A stretch of DNA of 31,518 nucleotides from Coxiellaceae bacterium UBA6002 (GTDB lineage: Bacteria; Pseudomonadota; Gammaproteobacteria; UBA6002), in contig DJAM01000107.1 in the NCBI GenBank assembly GCA_002429595.1, positions 1-31,518 on the forward strand, in the 5' to 3' direction. Under the pieces are notes generated by a model that saw nothing but the letters and a program-made list of their open reading frames with translations, searched no databases and was not told the DNA's origin. Made by a program: the position numbers and the translations under genes. Of this stretch, positions 24,251 to 31,518 are shown piece after piece; positions within the stretch are counted from its first letter, which is position 1, and the number at the start of each line of letters is the position of its first letter.

Positions 24251-24381
24251 TAGCACAATGATCATGTCCAAGATAATTTCTGTCGTACCCAAAGTTCGCT
24301 GCGTATTAAGCGATTTCTTAATTTTATATTAAGGTTTTCAAGGTAAGATCTATCCCAAATCTATTATTACTGAGATCAAAA

Positions 24382-26088
24382 ATGCAAGAATCAAGCGCAG
24401 CGCAAAAAAGAGCAATTTCTATTAAACTGGTCGATGATGTCTGGGTAAAATTTATATTAGAGTATTTCGGTCTTCAAGAGATAGGACGACTTGCTCAAGT
24501 TGATAAAAAATTCCTTTCTTTAACCAGAAACAATTCATTTTGGAAAACTAAATACGAATTACATTTTCCTCATCGTTTAGAAAAAGTGTCAGCAAGTACT
24601 AATTGGTACGAGGAATTTCTGAAAGCTACAGCCGAAGAATATAAAGGTTTGCCATTAGAAGTTCAGCGATTAATGTTTAAAGCTAAGGAAGGAAAAACAC
24701 AATATTGTCATTTGAAAAACTCAAATGACTTAGATAACTTACTCAATGCTAAAGATTCTACAAAGACCACACCGATTGAATGGCTTTTGTGGTTAAACCA
24801 CCAGCCCATGCTAGATAGTATCTTCAAATTTGCTTTGGGTGAGCTCCAAGTTCAACGTAAAACTCCTGCCAAAGACCCGCTTAAGAAAACAAATGAGGGT
24901 TGGGGCAGCGCCCATTGGGCAGTAGTGTGCAATCAAGCTGAACATGTTTTGTCACAACACCTAGGCACCCAGGATTTTAGCACTTTTCCAACAACTCCTT
25001 TTCATGTTGCTGCCCAATTTGGCTTGGTTAAGACATTAGAATTCTTATTGCCAAAATTTCAAGTTGATCATAGAACTATGCAAAGTTCCAAATACTATGC
25101 CAAAAAGAACAGAACCGCGCTCCACTTAGCTGCAGGCAAAGGTCATTTAGATTGTGTAACTTATCTAGTAGAAAATAATGCCGATTGTTCTGCAACTGTT
25201 CATAGGACCTTCGAGAATCAAGTTTGGGATAATTGGACAACTGCCTTGCATTATGCTGCACAAGAAAACCATGCTGAAGTAGCGGAATTTTTAGTCAAAA
25301 AAATATCTCCGACTAAATATCAAAGCAAATTAGAAACACCACTAACTTACACAATACTAAATAATAACCAGAATTTATTTGATCTATTTATTCAAGAAGC
25401 AAAGAGTGCTCAACATACAAATACTACCCCGAATGAACAAAAGGCTCTTGATCTTCTGCTACAAGAAGCTGTCGCAAGCGGTAATCAGCATTTTATAAAG
25501 CCGGTTCTTGAATTAGGAGCAAACCCATATTGGAAGGACATCTGGAAAAATCGTTCAGCTATTGATATGGTTTATGATCGACAAGATTCTGAGTCGATGG
25601 CTATTTTAGTAGGAGATACACCTTTAGGCCAGATTAATTATGAGCCACCTGTCCCATCAGTGAAGTATTTTTTTATACCCAGAGGCATTGCAACTGTCCT
25701 AATGATAGGAATAATTGTTTTATACGCGACATTATTTGATTCTGATAGTGATCTTCGAAGGTTAGCCGTGATTTTTGGGGCTATAGCGCTAGCTGCAGTC
25801 ATCATGATTGGGGGTTGGTTATTGGTTGAAAGACTAAAGAAGAATTCTCGAAAAGAAGAGACTTTAGAATTTATGAGAAGAGCAATAGAGGACACTAATG
25901 GCGTCAGAGAGGAAATACAATCGACTGATTCCAACGGTGGAACCTATCACGCACTGCCGCAAGAATTAACAACTTTCAGCAAGCAGTACGATTCCTTTGG
26001 TTTACTCGGTAAGTCAGAAAAGGACCTGGAAAAGGGGGACTACGACGATCTACCAGCCGATGACTACGAAATGAAAAGGATTAAATAA
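24382..26088 (+). CDS. F-box / ankyrin / two-TM protein, effector candidate
   Basis: A 568-residue eukaryote-like protein. An F-box-like domain spans about 15-64 (VKFILEYFGLQEIGRLAQVDKKFLSL, then NNSFWKTKY), the part that would bind host SKP1 in an SCF ubiquitin ligase. Ankyrin units follow at about 204-224 (TTPFHVAAQFGLVKTLEFLL), 244-270 (RTALHLAAGKGHLDCVTYLV), 286-307 (TALHYAAQENHAEVAEFLV) and, weaker, 318-385. Two TM helices (about 431-452 and 461-482) form a hairpin, then an 85-residue charged tail with YHAL and YDSF, which fit the YxxPhi sorting pattern. No signal peptide. F-box plus ankyrin is the layout of Legionella AnkB; the membrane hairpin is unusual. The F-box call is by pattern, not a profile search. 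Confidence 0.82.
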   Translation: MQESSAAQKRAISIKLVDDVWVKFILEYFGLQEIGRLAQVDKKFLSLTRNNSFWKTKYELHFPHRLEKVSASTNWYEEFLKATAEEYKGLPLEVQRLMFKAKEGKTQYCHLKNSNDLDNLLNAKDSTKTTPIEWLLWLNHQPMLDSIFKFALGELQVQRKTPAKDPLKKTNEGWGSAHWAVVCNQAEHVLSQHLGTQDFSTFPTTPFHVAAQFGLVKTLEFLLPKFQVDHRTMQSSKYYAKKNRTALHLAAGKGHLDCVTYLVENNADCSATVHRTFENQVWDNWTTALHYAAQENHAEVAEFLVKKISPTKYQSKLETPLTYTILNNNQNLFDLFIQEAKSAQHTNTTPNEQKALDLLLQEAVASGNQHFIKPVLELGANPYWKDIWKNRSAIDMVYDRQDSESMAILVGDTPLGQINYEPPVPSVKYFFIPRGIATVLMIGIIVLYATLFDSDSDLRRLAVIFGAIALAAVIMIGGWLLVERLKKNSRKEETLEFMRRAIEDTNGVREEIQSTDSNGGTYHALPQELTTFSKQYDSFGLLGKSEKDLEKGDYDDLPADDYEMKRIK

Positions 26089-26117
26089 CACCAACTAGTG
26101 AAAGCTTCAAGCAAGAG

Positions 26118-27413
26118 CTATGCCCTCTTGAGCGGCATGCTACTACTTTGATAATGACTAAGAGATTTCAACTTAGCTATTTCTTGATCTACCGCTGCAG
26201 TTAGCTCAGCTATGATTGAGTCTTTACTCACTGCACCTTCTGCATCTTCAAATCTGCTTTCCACATGGCTATTTATGAGCTTTTGAACCTCAATTTCTAA
26301 AATATATAATTTGTCATTTTCGAAATACACCACATCCTTTTTTGGAAAGAGGAGATCAGCTTTTCGAAGTAGTTCACATTGCAACTGTAAATAACTAAAA
26401 AAATCATTTGCAAATTTCTTTAATAATCGAATTGTATTCTCATCAAGTTTATCGACATTCTTAAAATATTTGTATTCGAATTCCAGCCATTGGTCGATCA
26501 AAACATGAATAGGATTAGAAGGTTTAGGTTTAATGATTGGATCTTGTTCTGTAAAACTATCGAGCTGATCTTCTGTTGCAGACATAGTCCAAGGATCATG
26601 AATTTCATAAAGCCCTGACGAAGAAAATTTAGATTTCATTGAGCCGAAAAATAGACTAAGCAATTTAGTTAAGGTTGTGATATTTTGATCTTGACGCTGA
26701 ATATTTACAAATTCAGCGATTAAAGTCTCAATAGGCTTATTTAGAAAGCGTGAATAAATAACTTTATTTTTACGTTCCAAATGCCTCTCTGGGTTTTTTC
26801 CAAAGTTTTTATGTGCTAACCAATTGAAATAGAGATTGATTAGTCGGAGTGATTGATCTTTAGGGTTACTTGCCAACACAGCTTGTAAAGTGGCAAGATA
26901 GACTACTGTTCGGGCTTCATTCATCAAAGCTGCAGTTCGTTCTCCAAAAAAACCTGAAAGTCCAAATTTTTCGATCAGCATTTCTTCTAGCAGAAGCACT
27001 CTTGGCTTGACCTCTTCCTTTGGAACCATATCATCATGAGCTAAGGCTGGAACCTCTTCTTGAAAGTCCTCAAGAGAGGGTACCCTTATAGTGGTACTAC
27101 GAGGTCTACTCCACGGATTTAAACAAAATTTAACTTCGTCATCTACTATGGAGTTAAGTAATATGTAAGCTTTATCAGGATTATGAGCTTTCACAAAGTC
27201 AATACACTTGCTAATAACAGGAAGACTCATTTTTTCAACAGCGTCTATATCCAATAATAACTGCTCTAGGCGAGCTAAATAGATATCTTTCACAGCACCT
27301 CTGAAAAACCTACAACTTTGTGAGAGGCTTGCAAAATCCTTAATTCCAAAATCTGCGCTTAAAATAGACATGATGTCTTGATGTGTAAAAACTGACACTA
27401 AATGCTTATGCAT
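26118..27413 (-). CDS. Protein with N-terminal F-box-like motif, effector candidate
   Basis: A 431-residue soluble, helical protein. Residues of about 8-45 (VFTHQDIMSILSADFGIKD then FASLSQSCRFFRGAV) show the F-box spacing: hydrophobic helix, IKDFASLSQSCRFF, then a further helix. The remainder is unrecognised, with charged helices and some proline-rich linkers (EQDPIIKPKPSNP). No signal peptide or TM segment. It converges with the F-box/ankyrin gene with 29 bp between stops, so the two adjoining genes may have related roles. AGG lies about 11 nt before the ATG. The F-box assignment is moderate. Confidence 0.75.
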   Translation of the reverse strand: MHKHLVSVFTHQDIMSILSADFGIKDFASLSQSCRFFRGAVKDIYLARLEQLLLDIDAVEKMSLPVISKCIDFVKAHNPDKAYILLNSIVDDEVKFCLNPWSRPRSTTIRVPSLEDFQEEVPALAHDDMVPKEEVKPRVLLLEEMLIEKFGLSGFFGERTAALMNEARTVVYLATLQAVLASNPKDQSLRLINLYFNWLAHKNFGKNPERHLERKNKVIYSRFLNKPIETLIAEFVNIQRQDQNITTLTKLLSLFFGSMKSKFSSSGLYEIHDPWTMSATEDQLDSFTEQDPIIKPKPSNPIHVLIDQWLEFEYKYFKNVDKLDENTIRLLKKFANDFFSYLQLQCELLRKADLLFPKKDVVYFENDKLYILEIEVQKLINSHVESRFEDAEGAVSKDSIIAELTAAVDQEIAKLKSLSHYQSSSMPLKRA

Positions 27414-27447
27414 ATACTACTACCTAATGTAACAGGAGAAAATTAAG

Positions 27448-27585
27448 ATGAGGTTGAATCTAATGAAAACAAACAACAATTTACACAAATGTACCAACAA
27501 TGCATTTTATTTTCAAGATAAAAAATTGAGCGTGATAGTCGAAACTCACCCGAAAGACGAGGAAAAATGGGAACGACCCATGTAG
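27448..27585 (+). CDS. Possible 45-aa small protein
   Basis: An ATG frame preceded by AGGAG at 9-nt spacing encodes a hydrophilic peptide (MRLNLMKTNNNLHKCTNNA..., ending WERPM). The strong ribosome site is the main support. Against it, the start lies only 34 bp from the start of the divergent F-box gene, which leaves little room for two promoters. No family recognised. Confidence 0.38.
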   Translation: MRLNLMKTNNNLHKCTNNAFYFQDKKLSVIVETHPKDEEKWERPM

Positions 27586-27776
27586 TTATACTATAAGAAG
27601 CAGTCATTACTCATTCGAAAATACAGCTAGTCACTGAGCCGCCTTACATTCCACTAAATAAAGTAACTATAATATATGAATGCGTAAATACCCAAAAACA
27701 TTCTTTTCAAATCCCCCAATACCGCCATCTTCGGAATGGCTAGAGCGTAACTTAGCTTTTAATCGGGAAGCATCTG
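27586..27776. other. Intergenic region upstream of the EAL/GGDEF operon
   Basis: No further gene is supported in the rest of this 363-bp interval. An ATG frame at 27680-27814 (44 codons) overlaps the EAL start in another frame but has no ribosome site. Confidence 0.4.
27668..27673 (+). promoter_or_regulatory. Candidate -10 box of the EAL-GGDEF operon
   Basis: TATAAT about 104 nt before the EAL start codon. A -35-like TTACAT is present 18 bp further upstream, but matches poorly. Confidence 0.32.
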
Positions 27777-28541
27777 ATGATAGAAACAAGTTTACGTCAT
27801 GCATTAGAAAATAATGAATTTGAACTTCACTACCAACCGCTCATTGAGCTTGCAACCGAAAAAATTATCGGGGTAGAAGCGCTGCTTCGCTGGCAACACC
27901 CAAAATTAGGGCTTACCCCACCTCAAGAATTTATTCCTATTGCTCAGGAAACAGGTTTATTGTTAACTATTGGCGATTGGGTACTTTCTACTGCCTGCAC
28001 CCAAGCCAAAGCTTGGCAGAAGCAAGGCTTTTTTATCCGTATGGCTGTTAATTTCACGTCTAAACAACTTTTGCAAACGAATGCTGTGGCCAAAATTGCA
28101 AAAATTCTTGAACAAAATGATCTTGAACCCAAGGTACTGGAATTAGAAATAACAGAAAGCACCATTCTCGAAGGCACCGATCAGGTGATAAGAGTTTTGC
28201 AAGAACTCCAAAATATTGGTATTTCCCTGGTGATTGATGATTTCGGTACAGGTTATTCTAGTTTGAGTTATCTAACCCAACTTCCTATTGATAAGCTTAA
28301 AATTGACCGCTCATTTATAAACTTCATCAGTCAGAATCCTAGGGATGTGAGCGTTATATTAGCCATTATAGCGATGACAAAAAGTTTGGGTATACGATCA
28401 TTAGGGGAAGGGGTTGAAACCAAGGAGCAATTAGAATTTCTGCGGCAGAATGGTTGCGACGAAATTCAAGGCTATTATGTCTCCCGACCTGAGACATCCG
28501 AAAAGATAATACATCTTTTGAAGGAAAAACTTCAACTTTAA
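27777..28541 (+). CDS. EAL-domain cyclic-di-GMP phosphodiesterase
   Basis: A 254-residue protein that is almost only an EAL domain, which hydrolyses c-di-GMP to pGpG. Catalytic signatures are intact: E34-A-L in GVEALLRW, NFTSKQL, the metal Glu in EITEST, DDFGTGYSSL, KIDRSF, LGEGVET and QGYYVSRP. No sensor domain is attached. GGAAG lies 6 nt before the ATG, supporting this start. It is 22 bp before the PAS-GGDEF gene, so the two antagonistic activities are encoded side by side and probably cotranscribed. Many relatives are fused GGDEF-EAL proteins, so this may be a split version. The NRPS with a PilZ-like domain lies upstream on the other strand. Confidence 0.92.
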   Translation: MIETSLRHALENNEFELHYQPLIELATEKIIGVEALLRWQHPKLGLTPPQEFIPIAQETGLLLTIGDWVLSTACTQAKAWQKQGFFIRMAVNFTSKQLLQTNAVAKIAKILEQNDLEPKVLELEITESTILEGTDQVIRVLQELQNIGISLVIDDFGTGYSSLSYLTQLPIDKLKIDRSFINFISQNPRDVSVILAIIAMTKSLGIRSLGEGVETKEQLEFLRQNGCDEIQGYYVSRPETSEKIIHLLKEKLQL

Positions 28542-28563
28542 AGTGGTAGTTTAAGGAAAACAA

Positions 28564-30684
28564 ATGTCTACAAACAAGAATTTTCATTCAAAATCTTCAA
28601 TGCCAGCTAAAGATGATCAAACTCTATCGGAACGAGCTTTACAACAAAGGGAAGAATATCTCAATACTATTATTGAGCAAGCCCCTATTGGTATCGTGAC
28701 GGTATCTATTGATGGTCAACTGATCAAAGTCAATTCGGCTTATTGCAAGATAACTGGTTATAGCAAGGAAGAGCTGGTGAGCATGAACTATAAAAAGCTG
28801 ACCTATCCTGAAGATTTAGCTATCGATGCAGCCAATGTGCAACAATTGTTGGATGGAGCAAATCAATCTTACCGTTTGGATAAACGTTATATTCGGAAGG
28901 ATAATAAAATTATCTGGGTCCAAGTAACTCGCTCCATTGTCCGCGATGTCGCTACAGGAAGTCCCAGCTATTTTATCGCTCAAGTTGAAGAAATTACTGA
29001 GCGCAAGCAAATGGAAAAGTCTATACAGGAAGGTGAAGAACGTTTTCGCAATATCATGGATAATGCGCCAGTTGGTATGGCTACGGTAGCGATCAATGGT
29101 CAGTTTATTCAAGTCAATCAAGCGCTTTGCATCATTACTGGGTATTCTGAAAAAGAGCTCGAAAATCTCACTTATCAAGATATTACCTATCGTGAAGATT
29201 TACCTGCTAATATTGTCAAAGTGCAAGAGCTATTGGAAGGCAAAATAACCCATTACCGTATGGAAAAACGATACGTTCGCAAAGACGGTCGAATAATTTG
29301 GGTTCAAGTAACACGTTCTCTATTAAGAGATCAAATAATAGGTACACCTCTGTATTTTATTGCTCAAGTTGAGGATATTTCGGAACGTAAATCAGATGAA
29401 GAAAAGTTACAAAGATCAGCCCAAGAAATTGCAGATCTTTATGAAAATGCTCCTTGCGGTTATCACTCTTTAGATGCAAATGATTATTTTATCCGAATGA
29501 ATGCAACCGAGTTGCAGTGGTTAGGTTATATGCGTGAAGAAGTTATCGGTAAGATGAAATTTACTGATTTACTCACGCCAGAAAGCTCGATGATTTTTCA
29601 AGAAAATGCAAAAATATTTAATAACCAAGGTTTTTTGAATGATATCGAAGTAGAAATGCGACGCAAGGATGGCTCCATCTTTACCGTTCTATTAAATGCC
29701 ACAGGGAATAGGACTTCAGGTGGTCGTTATGTGATGAATCGGTCGACGATATTTAATATTACAGATCGAAAACGCACTGAAAAAGCTTTGCAAGAAAGCG
29801 AAGCTCTTTTTCGAACCATCATGGATAACGCGCCGATTGGCATGGCAATGCAATCATTAGAAGGTAAATTTCTGAAGGTAAATCGAGCACTTTGTGAAAT
29901 CACCGGTTATAAAAAAGAAGAATTAGAAAAAATGAATTTTAAAGATATTACCTACCGGGATGATTTAGCCACAGACATAGCTAATATACGAAAACTTATT
30001 GAAGGAAAAGAGCGTTACTATCACATCGAGAAACGACATGTTCGCAAAGATGGTACAATTTCTTGGATAGAACTCACACGTTCTATTTTGCGTGATACGT
30101 TAACTGGTGAACCTAAGTATTTTATTATTCAAATTGAAGATATTAATGAACGGATACGTGCAAAGAATAAAATTCATAACTTGGCATATCATGATATCTT
30201 AACAGGATTATTCAATCGTCAATATTTGTTAGAGCGGTTGCAAGAAACTTTAGCATCAGCACAACGACATGCTCGGTCATTTGCGATCATGTTTGTTGAT
30301 TTGGATAAGTTCAAAAGAATTAATGATACGCTGGGTCATGATGTTGGCGATGCACTACTGAAAGAAATAGGAATAAGATTGAGCCATTCGTCTCGCAAAG
30401 ATGATATTGTGGCACGCACAGGAGGAGATGAATTTATTATTGTGTTAACTGAAATTAGCTTACCTCATGATGCCGCCATTGCTGCAGAAAAAATTCTTAT
30501 GATCATTAATCAACCTATAACAATTAATAAGCAGCAATTACAAATCACGGCGAGCATTGGTATAGCCATCTATCCTCAGAATGGTAGAGATATTACGGAG
30601 TTAATGAAAAGTGCAGATAAAGCTATGTATAAAGCCAAAGACTCTGGTGGTAATCAATATTATTCTTCTAATAGTTCTATTTAA
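28564..30684 (+). CDS. Diguanylate cyclase with four PAS domains
   Basis: A 706-residue cytoplasmic sensor enzyme making c-di-GMP from two GTP. Four PAS/PAC units lie at about 28-148, 158-276, 286-402 and 408-529. The first, second and fourth are close copies (NAPIGMA, ITGYSKEEL, YREDL, IWVQVTRS), pointing to internal duplication; the third is divergent (NAPCGYHSLDANDYFIRMN). The GGDEF domain (540-700) is intact: metal Asp in FVDLDKFK, active site RTGGDEF (620-624), and inhibitory I-site RKDD (611-614) at the proper distance, so product inhibition is expected. No TM segment. It follows the EAL gene by 22 bp and overlaps the convergent glycosyltransferase by 8 bp. Confidence 0.94.
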   Translation: MSTNKNFHSKSSMPAKDDQTLSERALQQREEYLNTIIEQAPIGIVTVSIDGQLIKVNSAYCKITGYSKEELVSMNYKKLTYPEDLAIDAANVQQLLDGANQSYRLDKRYIRKDNKIIWVQVTRSIVRDVATGSPSYFIAQVEEITERKQMEKSIQEGEERFRNIMDNAPVGMATVAINGQFIQVNQALCIITGYSEKELENLTYQDITYREDLPANIVKVQELLEGKITHYRMEKRYVRKDGRIIWVQVTRSLLRDQIIGTPLYFIAQVEDISERKSDEEKLQRSAQEIADLYENAPCGYHSLDANDYFIRMNATELQWLGYMREEVIGKMKFTDLLTPESSMIFQENAKIFNNQGFLNDIEVEMRRKDGSIFTVLLNATGNRTSGGRYVMNRSTIFNITDRKRTEKALQESEALFRTIMDNAPIGMAMQSLEGKFLKVNRALCEITGYKKEELEKMNFKDITYRDDLATDIANIRKLIEGKERYYHIEKRHVRKDGTISWIELTRSILRDTLTGEPKYFIIQIEDINERIRAKNKIHNLAYHDILTGLFNRQYLLERLQETLASAQRHARSFAIMFVDLDKFKRINDTLGHDVGDALLKEIGIRLSHSSRKDDIVARTGGDEFIIVLTEISLPHDAAIAAEKILMIINQPITINKQQLQITASIGIAIYPQNGRDITELMKSADKAMYKAKDSGGNQYYSSNSSI

Positions 30685-31372
30685 TATCGTCACTTAAGGC
30701 ATTAGAGATCACTCGTCGATAAAAGGCTATACGAGTGTCAGTATCATTAAGTTTACCGCCGAACTTTCGGTTAGGATCAAGATAGAGTCTAGGTATAGCC
30801 GCTTCTTTTATTCGCAAGCCAAGTCGAGCTGCGTGAACACACACTTGTAATACCATGCCATATCCCATCTCTGTGAGATGTAGTTGCTTGAGCACTGATC
30901 GACGATATGCTATAAAGCCGCAAAAAACGTCAGTTAATTTAAGTTTCAAACATTGATTCAGCTCCTGAGTGATCATTCGATTAATTTGATATCGTTCTTT
31001 TGGTGTTGGAGTATTTTGCTCAAAATGTCGAAGATATCGGCTACCAAGTACAAGATCCGCATTTTGAATTTCGCGCAAAAATTCGGGAATATAAGATGGG
31101 TCATGTTGGCCATCGCCATCAAGCGTGATTAAGATATCGATGTCATGATCAAGTACATAGGTGAATGCAGAGAGAATAGCAGCACCATAACCTTCTTTAT
31201 ACGCATGATTCACAATGTGCAATCCGCTTTGTTGAGCAAGCAATTTGGCGGTGCCATCCGTCGAGCCGTCATTGATAACTAAAATTTCTTGGCTATAACG
31301 TCGTGCTTTTTGAAGAACTGCTTCAAGATTATGCTCTTCGTTATAAACTGGGATAGCTATTAGCTCCTTCAT
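30677..31372 (-). CDS. Family 2 glycosyltransferase (dolichol-phosphate mannosyltransferase-like)
   Basis: A 231-residue GT2 enzyme. ATG at 31372 is used because GGAAG precedes it and MKELIAIPVYNEEHNL is the normal GT2 start; the frame runs 33 codons further upstream without family-like sequence. Motifs: PVYNEE, INDGSTDGT, KEGYGAAI, and LDGDGQHDP with the metal-binding DxD. There are no TM helices, so it is a soluble or peripheral enzyme using a nucleotide sugar, perhaps with a lipid phosphate acceptor. It overlaps the end of the GGDEF gene by 8 bp, tail to tail. An upstream gene may share its transcript. Confidence 0.9.
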   Translation of the reverse strand: MKELIAIPVYNEEHNLEAVLQKARRYSQEILVINDGSTDGTAKLLAQQSGLHIVNHAYKEGYGAAILSAFTYVLDHDIDILITLDGDGQHDPSYIPEFLREIQNADLVLGSRYLRHFEQNTPTPKERYQINRMITQELNQCLKLKLTDVFCGFIAYRRSVLKQLHLTEMGYGMVLQVCVHAARLGLRIKEAAIPRLYLDPNRKFGGKLNDTDTRIAFYRRVISNALSDDIK

Positions 31373-31415
31373 ATTGCTTCCAATTGTTAAGAATATTTTT
31401 ATTATAGATAAAAAT

Positions 31416-31518
31416 TTATCCTTGCAACTTTTCAATAATCTGAAGGGGAATTGCTGTTTGAGGAAGACCAAGATGCCTTGGAGTTAAGGGGTCAAGTACT
31501 GAGGGATCCCCACGAAAT
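31416..31518 (-). CDS. Possible C-terminal end of a gene cut by the window edge
   Basis: A minus-strand frame enters at the window edge and runs 33 codons to a TAA (FRGDPSVLDPLTPRHLGLPQ, then TAIPLQIIEKLQG). Composition is protein-like. It would end 43 bp before the glycosyltransferase start on the same strand. The product is not recognised, and the open stretch is short enough to be chance. Confidence 0.35.
   Translation of the reverse strand, partial: FRGDPSVLDPLTPRHLGLPQTAIPLQIIEKLQG

Noticed and set aside
27680..27814. 44-codon ORF overlapping the EAL start in another frame
   Set aside because: There is no ribosome site and no recognisable product; the EAL frame has GGAAG at proper spacing. 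A remnant or leader peptide cannot be excluded.
31373..31471. 33-codon N-terminal extension of the glycosyltransferase
   Set aside because: MKELIAIPVYNEE with GGAAG in front is the standard GT2 start; the extension would overlap the likely upstream gene end.

Overview
The window looks like a chromosomal stretch of an AT-rich, host-associated gammaproteobacterium, most likely in the Legionellales (Legionella/Coxiella/Aquicella/Berkiella-like). This is inference from gene content. It carries many eukaryote-like proteins (two with F-box-like N-termini, ankyrin, leucine-rich-repeat and other solenoid proteins, and one protein ending in a CaaX prenylation box). It also carries DsbB next to a DUF5993-type mini-protein, a PAS/GGDEF/EAL signalling pair, and REP-like palindromes built on CATTCCCGCGAA. 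No rRNA, tRNA or CRISPR array was seen.

Region 1 (1-7.3 kb): a HAD-like protein with a C-terminal CILS box; DUF5993 mini-protein plus DsbB (minus strand); an ankyrin-like protein; a decayed short-chain dehydrogenase; a GNAT acetyltransferase whose 3' end overlaps a convergent alpha/beta hydrolase; a long hairpin repeat; a two-barrel outer membrane protein; and an LRR protein.

Region 2 (7.3-15.2 kb): a 440-bp gene-poor gap, a small lipoprotein, two large tail-to-tail solenoid-type proteins (488 and 768 aa), a SAM methyltransferase, and a small secreted protein whose cysteines fall on a 21-residue period. A complete IS4-family element follows, with matching ends and a 10-bp target duplication. 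It lies between the methyltransferase and a second copy of that gene's last 119 bp.

Region 3 (15.2-23.7 kb, minus strand): an apparent biosynthetic operon read in the order double cNMP-binding-domain protein, class II glutamine amidotransferase, then a 2137-aa NRPS. The NRPS order is degenerate A, T, C, A, T, thioester reductase. A PilZ-like domain (the c-di-GMP receptor fold) interrupts the degenerate first adenylation domain between core motifs A8 and A9, the place where auxiliary domains interrupt known adenylation domains. The condensation domain has lost the usual catalytic His. The reductase ending predicts release of an aldehyde or alcohol. I consider this the most unusual system in the window: a reductively released small peptide whose synthesis may be read out by nucleotide second messengers, with a c-di-GMP synthase and phosphodiesterase pair encoded about 4 kb away.

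Region 4 (23.7-31.5 kb): a short ORF whose C-terminus is supplied by a palindromic repeat; an F-box/ankyrin/two-TM protein convergent with a second F-box-like protein; a possible 45-aa ORF; an EAL phosphodiesterase and a four-PAS GGDEF cyclase in one operon; a convergent family 2 glycosyltransferase; and the possible C-terminal tail of one more gene at the window edge.
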